From Chloroflexota bacterium (GTDB lineage: Bacteria; Chloroflexota; Anaerolineae; Anaerolineales; Anaerolineaceae), in NCBI GenBank assembly GCA_012798455.1, contig JAAZNC010000009.1, positions 1 through 33,856 of the forward strand: a DNA stretch of 33,856 bases, in the 5' to 3' direction. Within the stretch, counting starts at the first letter, position 1, and each line of letters begins with the position of its first letter. Shown piece by piece: positions 1 to 8,084 of this stretch. The position numbers were made by a program, and so were the translations under genes. Under the pieces are notes generated by a model. It searched no databases. It had not been told where the DNA came from and saw nothing but the letters and a program-made list of their open reading frames with translations.

Positions 1-152
1 ATGTTATATAAAGCTTTTTAAAGATTATAAAGAGAACAATGTTCCTTCGATCCAAGGATCAAATCTCTTCCTTCCCTATTCGTTCCTTTGAAACGAATCC
101 ACTTGCACCTGATTTGCTGTCAACTTTTGTCAAGTTTTGTCAACAAAACCAA
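1..152. other. Non-coding edge region with small palindromes
   Basis: No convincing gene is seen here. The stretch is AT-rich. It contains a perfect GATCC-AA-GGATC palindrome at 49-60 and a 7-bp inverted repeat ATTCGTT/AACGAAT at 78-98 with a 7-nt loop. It also holds three tandem 10-bp units listed separately. It lies downstream of eno and may contain the 3' or 5' flank of a gene outside the window. Confidence 0.5.
118..147. repeat. Three tandem 10-bp TGTCAA units
   Basis: Three consecutive 10-bp units each begin with TGTCAA (118, 128 and 138). Read on the minus strand this is TTGACA repeated at one helical turn, which is the consensus -35 hexamer. No -10 hexamer lies 16-18 nt downstream of any copy on that strand, so a promoter is not supported. 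The 10-bp phasing would suit a protein that binds one face of the helix. Function unknown. Confidence 0.5.
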
Positions 153-180
153 AACGAGGAGAGCCATCGCTCTCCTCGTT
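141..180 (-). terminator. Rho-independent terminator of eno
   Basis: A perfect 12-bp stem (AACGAGGAGAGC at 153-164, GCTCTCCTCGTT at 169-180) with a 4-nt loop starts 16 nt after the eno stop codon on the minus strand. It is followed by a T-rich tract (TTGGTTTTGTTG, read from 152 to 141). Confidence 0.88.
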
Positions 181-196
181 CATCTCTTCAAAAATT

Positions 197-1495
<1,299 letters not shown>

Positions 1496-1591
1496 TTATC
1501 CTTTATTCTATATTAGGTTTGATTACCAAGTCATAAGTATAATACGAAACCCTGGCGCGGTCCCATTTTTGTGGGAGCTGCTCAATACATG

Positions 1592-3211
1592 TTACTTATC
1601 CTGCAGAGCAGCGTTGATGAAGGCCTCAAACAGCGGGTGCGGGCGGTTGGGGCGCGACAGGAATTCGGGATGGAACTGGGTGCCGAGCATGAAGGGATGC
1701 TCCTTGATCTCGGCGATCTCCACCAGCCGTTCGTCGGGGGAGAGCCCCGAGAATACCAGCCCCTTTTCGGAAAGACGCTCACGGTAGGCGTTGTTGAATT
1801 CATAGCGGTGGCGGTGGCGTTCTTCGACCTGCTGAAGCTGGTAAGCGCGCGCAGCCTGCGTACCGGGTACCAGGTTGCACGGATACAAGCCCAGGCGCAT
1901 AGTGCCGCCTTTATCGGTGATGGTCTTCTGGTCCGGCATCAGGTCGATGACGGGTAGGGGCGTTTTTTCGTCGAACTCGCTGGAGTTGGCCTTTTCGTCC
2001 TGCAGCGCGAAACGGGTGAACTCCACCACCATCAATTGCATACCCAGGCACAGCCCCAGGTAGGGAACCTTATTCTCACGTGCGTAGCGTGCTGCCATGA
2101 TCTTGCCTTCGATGCCGCGCTGCCCGAAACCTCCCGGCACCACGATGCCGGCGGCTTTCTGCAGATCGTCCCAGCGCTGCTTGTTCTCCAGTTCGCACGA
2201 ATGGATCCACAGGATGTGCAACCTGGTTTGATGTGCCAGAGCGGCATGGTTGATGGCTTCGCGCACGCTGATATAAGCGTCGTGCAGTTCCACGTATTTG
2301 CCCACAATGGCGATGGTCACTTCGCGCTCAGGATGGTGAATGGCATCCACCAGGGCGTTCCACTGCTGCCACTGCGGCTCTTTCTGGGCAGCCTGGTTGA
2401 AATACTGCAGCAGATATTCTGCCACGTGGTATTTTTCCAGCACGCTGGGAACCTCATAATAGGAATCCAGGGTCTGCATAGGTACCACAGCGCGTTTTTC
2501 CACGTCGCAGAATAGAGCGATCTTCTCGCACAGGGCTTCTTCGATGGGGTGGTCGGCGCGTGCGATGATCATGTTGGGGGTGATGCCCATCGAGCGCAGT
2601 TCGCGCACCGAGTGCTGGGTGGGTTTGGTCTTCAACTCATCGGTGGCGCCGATGTAGGGCAGCCAGGTCACATGAATGTGAAAGGTGTGATCTCTGCCGA
2701 TCTCGTTGCGCAGTTGGCGGATGGCTTCCAGATAGGGCTGGCTTTCGATATCGCCGACCGTGCCACCCACTTCGATCAAGATGTAATCCGCATCACAGGA
2801 ATTTGCCAGCTTCATGATGCGGCGCTTGATCTCGTTGGTGATGTGCGGGATAACCTGAATGGTGCCGCCCAGGTAATCGCCTTGGCGCTCGCGGCTGATC
2901 ACCTCTGCATATACCTGACCGGTGGTGACATTGCTATTTCTATTAAGACGGACATCGATGAAGCGCTCGTAATGCCCCAGGTCGAGGTCGGTCTCTGCAC
3001 CGTCATCTAGCACGAACACTTCCCCGTGCTGGTAAGGGCTCATGGTGCCAGGGTCCACGTTCAGATAAGGATCCAGCTTTTGCACGCCGATCTTGAACCC
3101 GCGCTCTTTCAGGCAACGCCCCAGAGCTGCTGCCGTCAATCCCTTGCCGACCGAGCTGACCACGCCGCCCGTGAAAAAGATGAATTTGGTGTGATTGTCT
3201 TGTTTGTCCAT
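1592..3211 (-). CDS. pyrG: CTP synthase
   Basis: Makes CTP from UTP, ATP and glutamine, the last step of de novo pyrimidine nucleotide synthesis. At 539 residues it is full length. The N-terminal amidoligase domain begins with FFTGGVVSSVGKG (12-24), the family's P-loop-like signature, then the LDPYLNVDPGTMSP region. The C-terminal class I glutaminase domain has the oxyanion motif GGFGQRG, nucleophile Cys388 in LGLCLGMQ, and the His-Glu pair in GTQFHPEF near the C-terminus. GGAG lies about 10 nt before the ATG. The upstream leader holds an extended -10 promoter and a hairpin with a U-rich tail (separate entries), so expression may be controlled by premature termination. GC-rich third positions match eno. 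Confidence 0.98.
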   Translation of the reverse strand: MDKQDNHTKFIFFTGGVVSSVGKGLTAAALGRCLKERGFKIGVQKLDPYLNVDPGTMSPYQHGEVFVLDDGAETDLDLGHYERFIDVRLNRNSNVTTGQVYAEVISRERQGDYLGGTIQVIPHITNEIKRRIMKLANSCDADYILIEVGGTVGDIESQPYLEAIRQLRNEIGRDHTFHIHVTWLPYIGATDELKTKPTQHSVRELRSMGITPNMIIARADHPIEEALCEKIALFCDVEKRAVVPMQTLDSYYEVPSVLEKYHVAEYLLQYFNQAAQKEPQWQQWNALVDAIHHPEREVTIAIVGKYVELHDAYISVREAINHAALAHQTRLHILWIHSCELENKQRWDDLQKAAGIVVPGGFGQRGIEGKIMAARYARENKVPYLGLCLGMQLMVVEFTRFALQDEKANSSEFDEKTPLPVIDLMPDQKTITDKGGTMRLGLYPCNLVPGTQAARAYQLQQVEERHRHRYEFNNAYRERLSEKGLVFSGLSPDERLVEIAEIKEHPFMLGTQFHPEFLSRPNRPHPLFEAFINAALQDK

Positions 3212-3228
3212 ATCCTGTTTGCTCCGGT

Positions 3229-3267
3229 GATTAAAGAAGAAGGGAGGGTTGTTTCAAGAACCCTCCC
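3229..3267 (-). promoter_or_regulatory. Hairpin in pyrG leader, possible attenuator
   Basis: A perfect 9-bp GC-rich stem (AACCCTCCC/GGGAGGGTT, arms 3242-3250 and 3259-3267) with an 8-nt loop lies between the pyrG promoter and its start codon. On the minus strand it is followed by TTCTTCTTTAATC, a U-rich tract like an intrinsic terminator. An AACCC element further upstream in the leader (3286-3290 on the plus strand reads GGGTT) could pair with the stem's GGGTT arm and compete with it. Attenuation is inferred from position and shape only. Confidence 0.5.
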
Positions 3268-3333
3268 GAAGAGTGCGGCATATGTTGGGTTATTTGCAGC
3301 ACATAAAATGGTTTCATTTTCTCGTTCTCATTA

Positions 3334-3364
3334 ATCATAGCATGGAATATCTATACACTGTCAT
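3334..3364 (-). promoter_or_regulatory. Candidate pyrG promoter (extended -10)
   Basis: On the minus strand TGCTATGAT forms an extended -10 (hexamer 3334-3339, TGC at 3340-3342). ATGACA (3359-3364) lies 19 nt upstream as a weak -35. It follows the terminator of the S1-domain gene and predicts a leader of about 115 nt before pyrG. Confidence 0.5.
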
Positions 3365-3370
3365 GCCTAT

Positions 3371-3405
3371 CCTTAAAAAGAAAATACAGAGGGACTCTGT
3401 ATTTT
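3371..3405 (-). terminator. Terminator of the S1-domain gene
   Basis: A perfect 11-bp inverted repeat (AAAATACAGAG at 3381-3391, CTCTGTATTTT at 3395-3405) with a 3-nt loop lies 16 nt after the S1-domain stop codon. On the minus strand it runs into TATTTTCTTTTT. It separates this gene from pyrG. Confidence 0.85.
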
Positions 3406-3421
3406 CAAATTGACTTTTCTG

Positions 3422-4204
3422 CTAGCGATTCTTGAGCGTTCGTTTGAGCAGGTCTTCCTGTTCGTTGGAAATACCTTTGCTCTTTTTGGACTTGCTGGAA
3501 GCTGGAGCGCTTTCGCTTTCTGATTTTTCCATGGCTGCCCGCAGGGCGATCTCCATGGCGGTGGGTTCGGCGACTACCGGTGCGGTAGTTTCTTTGTTTT
3601 CTGCTCCGCCTTTGCTCTTCTTGTTGGATTTGCGTGGTTTGCGGGCGGGTGTGATGGTGACCCCTTCGATGGTATCCATCTCGGGCTCCATGGCGCGCAT
3701 GCTCAGTTTGATCTGGCGTTTGCGGCGGTTGAAATCGAGGATTTTCACTTCTACCTCATCACCTACGCTGACCACATCAGCAGCAGATTTGACGTAACCA
3801 TGGGTCAATTCACTGATGTGCACTAGTCCGGGTTTCTCGGCGCCAATGTCAACATAGGCACCGAACTTTTCCAACTCGACCACTTTACCTTTTACAACTT
3901 TGTCTTTTTCCAGATCGCGCCATTCCAGGTCGAAGGGTGCACGCATGGTTACTTCAATGCGATCGCTGCGCACACTGCGCACCCACACATCCACTTCTTG
4001 ACCTTCGGCAAGCACATCTGAAACGCGTTTGAGGGGTTGATTATCGGGAGTGATGATCTGCGAAACGTGGAGTAGCGCAGCTTGTTCGACACCGATATCA
4101 ACAATAGCCCCGGCGGTACTGGTCTTGAGTACCTTGCCCTTTAGGTGCATTTTCCTTTCCAGGTTTGCTGAACTGGTGATGTCGGTAACAATACTTGATT
4201 CCAT
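3422..4204 (-). CDS. Two-domain S1 RNA-binding protein
   Basis: A 260-residue cytosolic protein with two S1 (OB-fold) RNA-binding domains. The first spans about 20-88 (GKVLKTSTAGAIVDIGVEQ, LLHVSQI) and the second about 102-170 (GKVVELEKFGAYVDIGAEKPG, LVHISEL, KLSMR). A Lys/Ser-rich, low-complexity tail of about 90 residues follows and probably adds non-specific nucleic-acid contacts. It resembles ribosomal protein S1 and its short paralogues, which bind mRNA and assist translation or RNA turnover, but with two domains it cannot be called rpsA with certainty. GGGAG lies 8 nt before the ATG. Transcription comes from a perfect consensus promoter directly upstream, and the mRNA would begin with a small hairpin that abuts the ribosome-binding site. 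Confidence 0.9.
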   Translation of the reverse strand: MESSIVTDITSSANLERKMHLKGKVLKTSTAGAIVDIGVEQAALLHVSQIITPDNQPLKRVSDVLAEGQEVDVWVRSVRSDRIEVTMRAPFDLEWRDLEKDKVVKGKVVELEKFGAYVDIGAEKPGLVHISELTHGYVKSAADVVSVGDEVEVKILDFNRRKRQIKLSMRAMEPEMDTIEGVTITPARKPRKSNKKSKGGAENKETTAPVVAEPTAMEIALRAAMEKSESESAPASSKSKKSKGISNEQEDLLKRTLKNR

Positions 4205-4215
4205 TGGGTCTACTC

Positions 4216-4235
4216 CCGTTTATTTTGTCAAACGG
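4216..4235 (-). promoter_or_regulatory. Hairpin at the 5' end of the S1-domain mRNA
   Basis: CCGTTT/AAACGG (4230-4235 and 4216-4221) form a 6-bp stem with an 8-nt loop. On the minus strand the 3' arm runs straight into the Shine-Dalgarno (AAACGGGAG). The predicted transcription start from the promoter at 4242-4270 is near 4235, so the hairpin would sit at the mRNA 5' end and could affect stability or ribosome access. Confidence 0.5.
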
Positions 4236-4241
4236 TCGTTC

Positions 4242-4270
4242 ATTATACACTTCACACAGGTATCTGTCAA
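4242..4270 (-). promoter_or_regulatory. Perfect consensus sigma-A promoter for the S1-domain gene
   Basis: On the minus strand TTGACA (4265-4270) and TATAAT (4242-4247) are separated by exactly 17 nt. Both hexamers match the housekeeping consensus at all positions. This is the strongest promoter in the window and predicts a leader of about 30 nt. Confidence 0.88.
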
Positions 4271-4289
4271 TTAATCCATTAAATGAAGC

Positions 4290-5519
4290 TTATGAAGCAT
4301 CAATGCTGATTGCCAGCATGATCTCGACCGCTTTGTCCAATTGCGGATCCAAACCGGCATCGAAATCTTCTTGGGTGTAATCCACCTGTACATCAGGGGT
4401 CAGCCCTACATCGTTGATCTGTCGGCTGTCAGGGGTGAGCCAGCGGGCTATGGTCACGCGGATGGCACCATTATCGCCGTCCAGTTCGATCCAGTTTTGC
4501 ACGGAGCCTTTCCCGTAGGTGGTCATTCCCACCAGGGTGCCTCTGCCGTGATCTTGGATGGCACCGGCGGTGATCTCGGAAGCTGAAGCGGTTCCTTCAT
4601 TCACCAGCACCACCAGCGGGATATCTTGAGCGATTGCGTCCCCCAGGGCATCATAGGTGTAGGTGGTGCCATCCCCGTATTCCTCGACCATGATGGGACC
4701 GTCTTCAATGAAAAGCGATGTCACGTCAAAAGCGGCATCCAGATAACCACCACTGTTGTTGCGTAAGTCCAGGATGATACCTACCGGGTTCTGCGGCAGT
4801 AGTTCTTTCAGCGCTTTTCGTACTTCTTCACCGGCGTTGACACTGAACTGGTACAGGTCGATGTAAGCGATGTTGTTATCCAGCATCCTGTATTCCACCA
4901 CCGGTAGTTGTATCTCAGCCCGCGTGATGGAGATATCCAGCGGTTGTTCCAATCCTTCACGGGAAATGGTGAGGGTGACCACCGTATCGGCAGGACCGAG
5001 AATGCTTTGTAGCACCACGTCCGGCGCTGTATCGGTGACATCTTTGCCGTCAATGCCAATTACCACATCCCCGGCTAGAATGCCGGCTGCTTCAGCGGGG
5101 GAATCGGGCATGGGGGCGATGATGACCAGGTTTTCACCCGAGGTATCCACCCAGGCACCAATGCCGGTATAACCACCCTGCAGAGGAGCACTGGCTTGTT
5201 GGTAAGTTTCGGGATCCATATAAGAGGAATGTTGATCTCCCAACCCGCTCATCAATCCACCAATGGCACTCTGCATGAGAGTTACATCATCCAGTGGTTG
5301 ATCCACATATTGCTCGTGAATGATATCCCACACCTCGAAGAAGGGTGCGAACAGCTCTCCCAGTGCAGGATCGCTGCTGGTCAGGTAATTGGTAGGGGTG
5401 GTTGTCGTGGTGGTAAGACTTCCGAAATTTCCTCCTACCCATAGACCGGCATAAAATGTGACGGTTAGCAGGGTGACTGCAACAAAAAAGATGATCAAAT
5501 TCCGTAAAAACCTGTTCAT
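4290..5519 (-). CDS. Carboxyl-terminal processing protease (S41 family)
   Basis: A membrane-anchored serine protease of the CtpA/CtpB/Prc family, 409 residues. One N-terminal TM segment (about 7-29) would place the rest outside the membrane. A PDZ domain spans about 113-200 (YTGIGAWV, DSPAEAAGILAGDVVIGIDG) and recognises C-terminal peptides. The S41 catalytic domain follows, with Ser312 in NEGTASASEITAG and the Lys337/Gln341 pair in YGKGSVQ, the same spacing as in Bacillus CtpB. Such proteases trim exported proteins or signal regulated proteolysis; the substrate here is unknown. GAGG lies 7 nt before the ATG. No clear terminator separates it from the S1-domain gene downstream, which has its own promoter. 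Confidence 0.95.
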   Translation of the reverse strand: MNRFLRNLIIFFVAVTLLTVTFYAGLWVGGNFGSLTTTTTTPTNYLTSSDPALGELFAPFFEVWDIIHEQYVDQPLDDVTLMQSAIGGLMSGLGDQHSSYMDPETYQQASAPLQGGYTGIGAWVDTSGENLVIIAPMPDSPAEAAGILAGDVVIGIDGKDVTDTAPDVVLQSILGPADTVVTLTISREGLEQPLDISITRAEIQLPVVEYRMLDNNIAYIDLYQFSVNAGEEVRKALKELLPQNPVGIILDLRNNSGGYLDAAFDVTSLFIEDGPIMVEEYGDGTTYTYDALGDAIAQDIPLVVLVNEGTASASEITAGAIQDHGRGTLVGMTTYGKGSVQNWIELDGDNGAIRVTIARWLTPDSRQINDVGLTPDVQVDYTQEDFDAGLDPQLDKAVEIMLAISIDAS

Positions 5520-5591
5520 AGGACTACCTCGCCTTATACGAAGTTACATTCAATTTTACTCACGTGTGGGTAACTTAGGCTAATTCGGACA

Positions 5592-6242
5592 TTATTCTGA
5601 TAATTGGGCAAGCGCATCAGCCAGGAAGTTGATGGATGAGATCTGCATATGCTGGTGTCCGTTTTGCTGGGGAGCACTGTTCACCAGCACCCCCTGCATA
5701 CCACTGGCAATTGCGTTGTCGATGATGGTTTCTTCATCATCGATCATCACGCAGCTTCCTGGAGTGGGATTACCCAAATATTCCAGTGCCAGCGGGAAAG
5801 CTTCCCGCTCGAATTTGGTATAGGGGTTGATCATGGTGACATCAATGATGTCTGAAAAGTAAGGTTTGATGGAGAAATAATCCAGCACCCGACCAGCATG
5901 GTAACGGGTAGAATTGGTGAAGATGACCTTCTTTTGTGGAAGGGCAGCAAAAAGGACTGGCAGTACAGGATTGGGAGGAAGGAGGGAAGCGAGATCAACT
6001 TCATGAATGAAGCGCAGGTATTCGTCTTTATCGATATCATATTCCTCATGCAATCCCTGCCAGGTTGTAGGATATTTCTCCCGCAGAGAGAGGCGCAGTT
6101 GGCGTGCATCTTCTTCGGATAAGCCCAATTTAATATGGATAAAATCATGAATGCGTTCCCCGATGGCATCCCATACATTGCATTCAAAGGGATAAAGTGT
6201 GCGGTCGACATCGACCAGTAATATCTCGAAGTTTGTTGTCAT
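5592..6242 (-). CDS. HAD-superfamily hydrolase, pyrimidine 5'-nucleotidase-like
   Basis: A 216-residue cytosolic HAD phosphatase. Motif I is DVDRTLYP near residue 11, motif II FTNSTRYH supplies Thr/Ser, and motif IV is VMIDDEETI; a Lys in the INPYTKFEREAF region would serve as motif III. The DxDRTLYP and following Trp-rich cap start resemble the Sdt1/pyrimidine 5'-nucleotidase branch of subfamily IA, so nucleotide or small phosphometabolite dephosphorylation is likely, with substrate uncertain. The open frame continues upstream for 190 codons, but that part is antisense to mutL and not homologous. The chosen ATG gives motif I at the normal position. A TATACT hexamer lies 7 nt before it with no Shine-Dalgarno, suggesting a leaderless mRNA. 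Divergent from mutL. Confidence 0.85.
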   Translation of the reverse strand: MTTNFEILLVDVDRTLYPFECNVWDAIGERIHDFIHIKLGLSEEDARQLRLSLREKYPTTWQGLHEEYDIDKDEYLRFIHEVDLASLLPPNPVLPVLFAALPQKKVIFTNSTRYHAGRVLDYFSIKPYFSDIIDVTMINPYTKFEREAFPLALEYLGNPTPGSCVMIDDEETIIDNAIASGMQGVLVNSAPQQNGHQHMQISSINFLADALAQLSE

Positions 6243-6249
6243 GCAGGTA

Positions 6250-6255
6250 AGTATA
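6250..6255 (-). promoter_or_regulatory. -10 element of the HAD gene (leaderless candidate)
   Basis: TATACT on the minus strand ends 7 nt before the HAD start codon. The transcription start would fall on or next to the ATG. No Shine-Dalgarno is present. No good -35 is visible. Confidence 0.4.
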
Positions 6256-6280
6256 CCGAAAAATCTGCAAAGCCCTGGGA

Positions 6281-6286
6281 TATAAT
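6281..6286 (+). promoter_or_regulatory. Candidate mutL -10 element
   Basis: TATAAT lies 17 nt before the mutL TTG start in the 61-bp divergent intergenic region. No recognisable -35 is present. The predicted leader of about 11 nt would still contain the AGGTGA ribosome-binding site. Confidence 0.4.
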
Positions 6287-6303
6287 TCCAGAAGAGGTGA
6301 AAT

Positions 6304-8055
6304 TTGCCCATAAAAATATTACCGGAATCCGTTACCAATAAGATCGCTGCCGGAGAGGTGGTGGAAAATCCGGCGTCGGTGGTCAAAGAACTGCTGGAAA
6401 ATGCCATTGATGCCGGTGCGCAGACCATTTCCATTCGTGTCGCAGGTGGTGGCAAGGAACTGATCGAGATCAGCGATGATGGTAGTGGCATTCCGGCGCA
6501 AGAGGTGGCGTTGGCGGTTACCCGCTTTGCCACCAGCAAGATCGATTCGATTGATGACCTGCAGCGCATCCATTCTCTGGGATTCCGCGGAGAAGCACTG
6601 GCGTCCATTGGAGCGATATCCCACCTGCGTGTCCAGACGCGTGCTCGTGATGAAAATGAAGGTAGCGAACTGGTATGCGATGGTGGCAAGCTTAAAAAAA
6701 CGATTAAGAAAGCTTTCCCGCAGGGTTCTCGTTTTGAAGTGCGTGAGCTTTTTGCCAATGTGCCTGCCCGCTTGAAATTCTTGAAATCCGAGCGCACCGA
6801 GCGTAGCCGCATTGCAGAATTGGTGACGCTGTATGCCCTGGCTTACCCCCACATCCGTTTCGCGCTGGAAGTGGAAGGACGTACCACCCTGCAAACCTCC
6901 GGGAATGGCAACCGGCGTGAGATCCTGGCGGCGGTCTATGATCTGGATAGCGCACGGCAGATGCTGGAACTTGACCTTGAAGAAGCGAGTTATCACATTG
7001 AGGGATTCTGCAGTCCGGTGGGCATTACCCGCTCCAACCGGCGCGATATCCATTTCTTTGTCAATGGACGCTTGATCCAGGATGTGGCTATGACCTCCGC
7101 TCTGGTGAATGCATATCATTCTTATCTGATGGTGGGCAGGTTCCCGATTGCGGTGGTCTTCTTGGAAGTGCCGCCGCAAGAGGTGGATATCAACATCCAT
7201 CCTGCCAAAGCGGAAGTGCGCTTTGCGGATGCCCGCGCGGTCACCGGTAAGCTGGTGCGCGCGGTGCGCCTGGCGCTGCTGGCGTCTTCCCCGGCACCTA
7301 CCTTCAGCTCTTCCCTGTGGGTTAATTCCAATGAGCAGGCGCAAGATTTCCGGCATTTTTCTCCTCCACTGCCAACCGCTGCAGAATCTTTTCCTGCTCC
7401 TGTTCCGTTCCAGGTAGGGCAAACTACTCCTATTCCTTCGCCCCAACCCGATCTGGGCTTCAGCGGGCAGATGCCTCTGCTGCGTGTGATCGGGCAGGTG
7501 GGCGGCACCTATATCGTGGCAGAAGGTCCGGATGGCTTATATCTGATCGATCAACATGCTGCCCATGAACGTATTTTATATGAACAATTGTTGGATAAAA
7601 GCCACCAGACGGTAGATGCCCAACTGCTGCTGGAACCCATATTGTTCACTCCCAATCCCAAAGAAGTGGAGATCTTTGTAGATCTGCTGGTGAGCTTCAA
7701 TGAGATGGGTTTTCAAATGGAATCATTCGGTCCGGGCAGTTACCGCATCCGGGCGGTGCCCAATTTCATGGCGCACAATTTTTCATTGAAGATCATGCAG
7801 GATGCCCTGCATGAAGTGGGAGAAGAGAGCAGAAATGCGGTGACCAGGCAGAAAGAAGAGATACTGGTGCGTTCCATCTGCAAGGGTGTGGCAGTTAAAG
7901 GAGGCATGGTACTTTCCATGGAAGAGCAGCAAGGGCTGGTGCGGCAGTTAGAGGCCTGCCAGAACCCGCGCACCTGTCCCCATGGCAGACCTACCATGAT
8001 CCATTTATCGGTGGATATCCTCGAGAAGCAATTTGGCAGGAAGGGTAGCCTGTAA
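6304..8055 (+). CDS. mutL: DNA mismatch repair protein MutL (endonuclease type)
   Basis: Couples mismatch recognition by MutS to strand removal. 583 residues. The N-terminal GHKL ATPase has Glu29 (VVKELLENAIDAG), DDGSGI and GFRGEAL. The C-terminal domain has the endonuclease motif DQHAAHERILYE at about 416-427, matching DQHA(X)2E(X)4E, plus SICKGVAVKGG and CPHGRPTM, so this MutL should nick DNA itself, as in bacteria lacking MutH. A Pro-rich linker lies near 335-375. The start is TTG: an in-frame TGA lies two codons upstream, AGGTGA precedes it closely, and IAAGEVV falls at the family's usual distance. tilS follows after 29 nt. Confidence 0.97.
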   Translation: MPIKILPESVTNKIAAGEVVENPASVVKELLENAIDAGAQTISIRVAGGGKELIEISDDGSGIPAQEVALAVTRFATSKIDSIDDLQRIHSLGFRGEALASIGAISHLRVQTRARDENEGSELVCDGGKLKKTIKKAFPQGSRFEVRELFANVPARLKFLKSERTERSRIAELVTLYALAYPHIRFALEVEGRTTLQTSGNGNRREILAAVYDLDSARQMLELDLEEASYHIEGFCSPVGITRSNRRDIHFFVNGRLIQDVAMTSALVNAYHSYLMVGRFPIAVVFLEVPPQEVDINIHPAKAEVRFADARAVTGKLVRAVRLALLASSPAPTFSSSLWVNSNEQAQDFRHFSPPLPTAAESFPAPVPFQVGQTTPIPSPQPDLGFSGQMPLLRVIGQVGGTYIVAEGPDGLYLIDQHAAHERILYEQLLDKSHQTVDAQLLLEPILFTPNPKEVEIFVDLLVSFNEMGFQMESFGPGSYRIRAVPNFMAHNFSLKIMQDALHEVGEESRNAVTRQKEEILVRSICKGVAVKGGMVLSMEEQQGLVRQLEACQNPRTCPHGRPTMIHLSVDILEKQFGRKGSL

Positions 8056-8072
8056 ACCCCAATGTGCGATGC

Positions 8073-8078
8073 TATAAT
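8073..8078 (+). promoter_or_regulatory. Extended -10 of tilS, 6 nt before a GTG start
   Basis: TGCTATAAT (TGC 8070-8072, TATAAT 8073-8078) is followed by CGCATT and then GTG at 8085. RNA polymerase would start on or next to the GTG, giving a leaderless tilS mRNA. The -35 region is weak, which is usual for extended -10 promoters. Confidence 0.55.
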
Positions 8079-8084
8079 CGCATT

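Noticed and set aside
1561-1576. TCCCA-N6-TGGGA hairpin between pyrG and eno
   Set aside because: Only 5 bp and no T tract on the minus strand, so a terminator is not supported.
2036-3010. Plus-strand open frames of about 150-160 codons opposite pyrG
   Set aside because: Same cause as opposite eno; the His/Gln/Ala-rich translations match no family.
3327-3342. Bacillus-type CTP-sensed reiterative G start at pyrG
   Set aside because: No GGG run is present near the predicted start point.
6243-6812. 190-codon N-terminal extension of the HAD protein
   Set aside because: It is antisense to mutL and crosses the intergenic region; HAD motif I should be near the N-terminus.
6319-7446. 375-codon minus-strand open frame opposite mutL
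   Set aside because: mutL is unambiguous on the plus strand; the antisense translation lacks domains and a plausible start.
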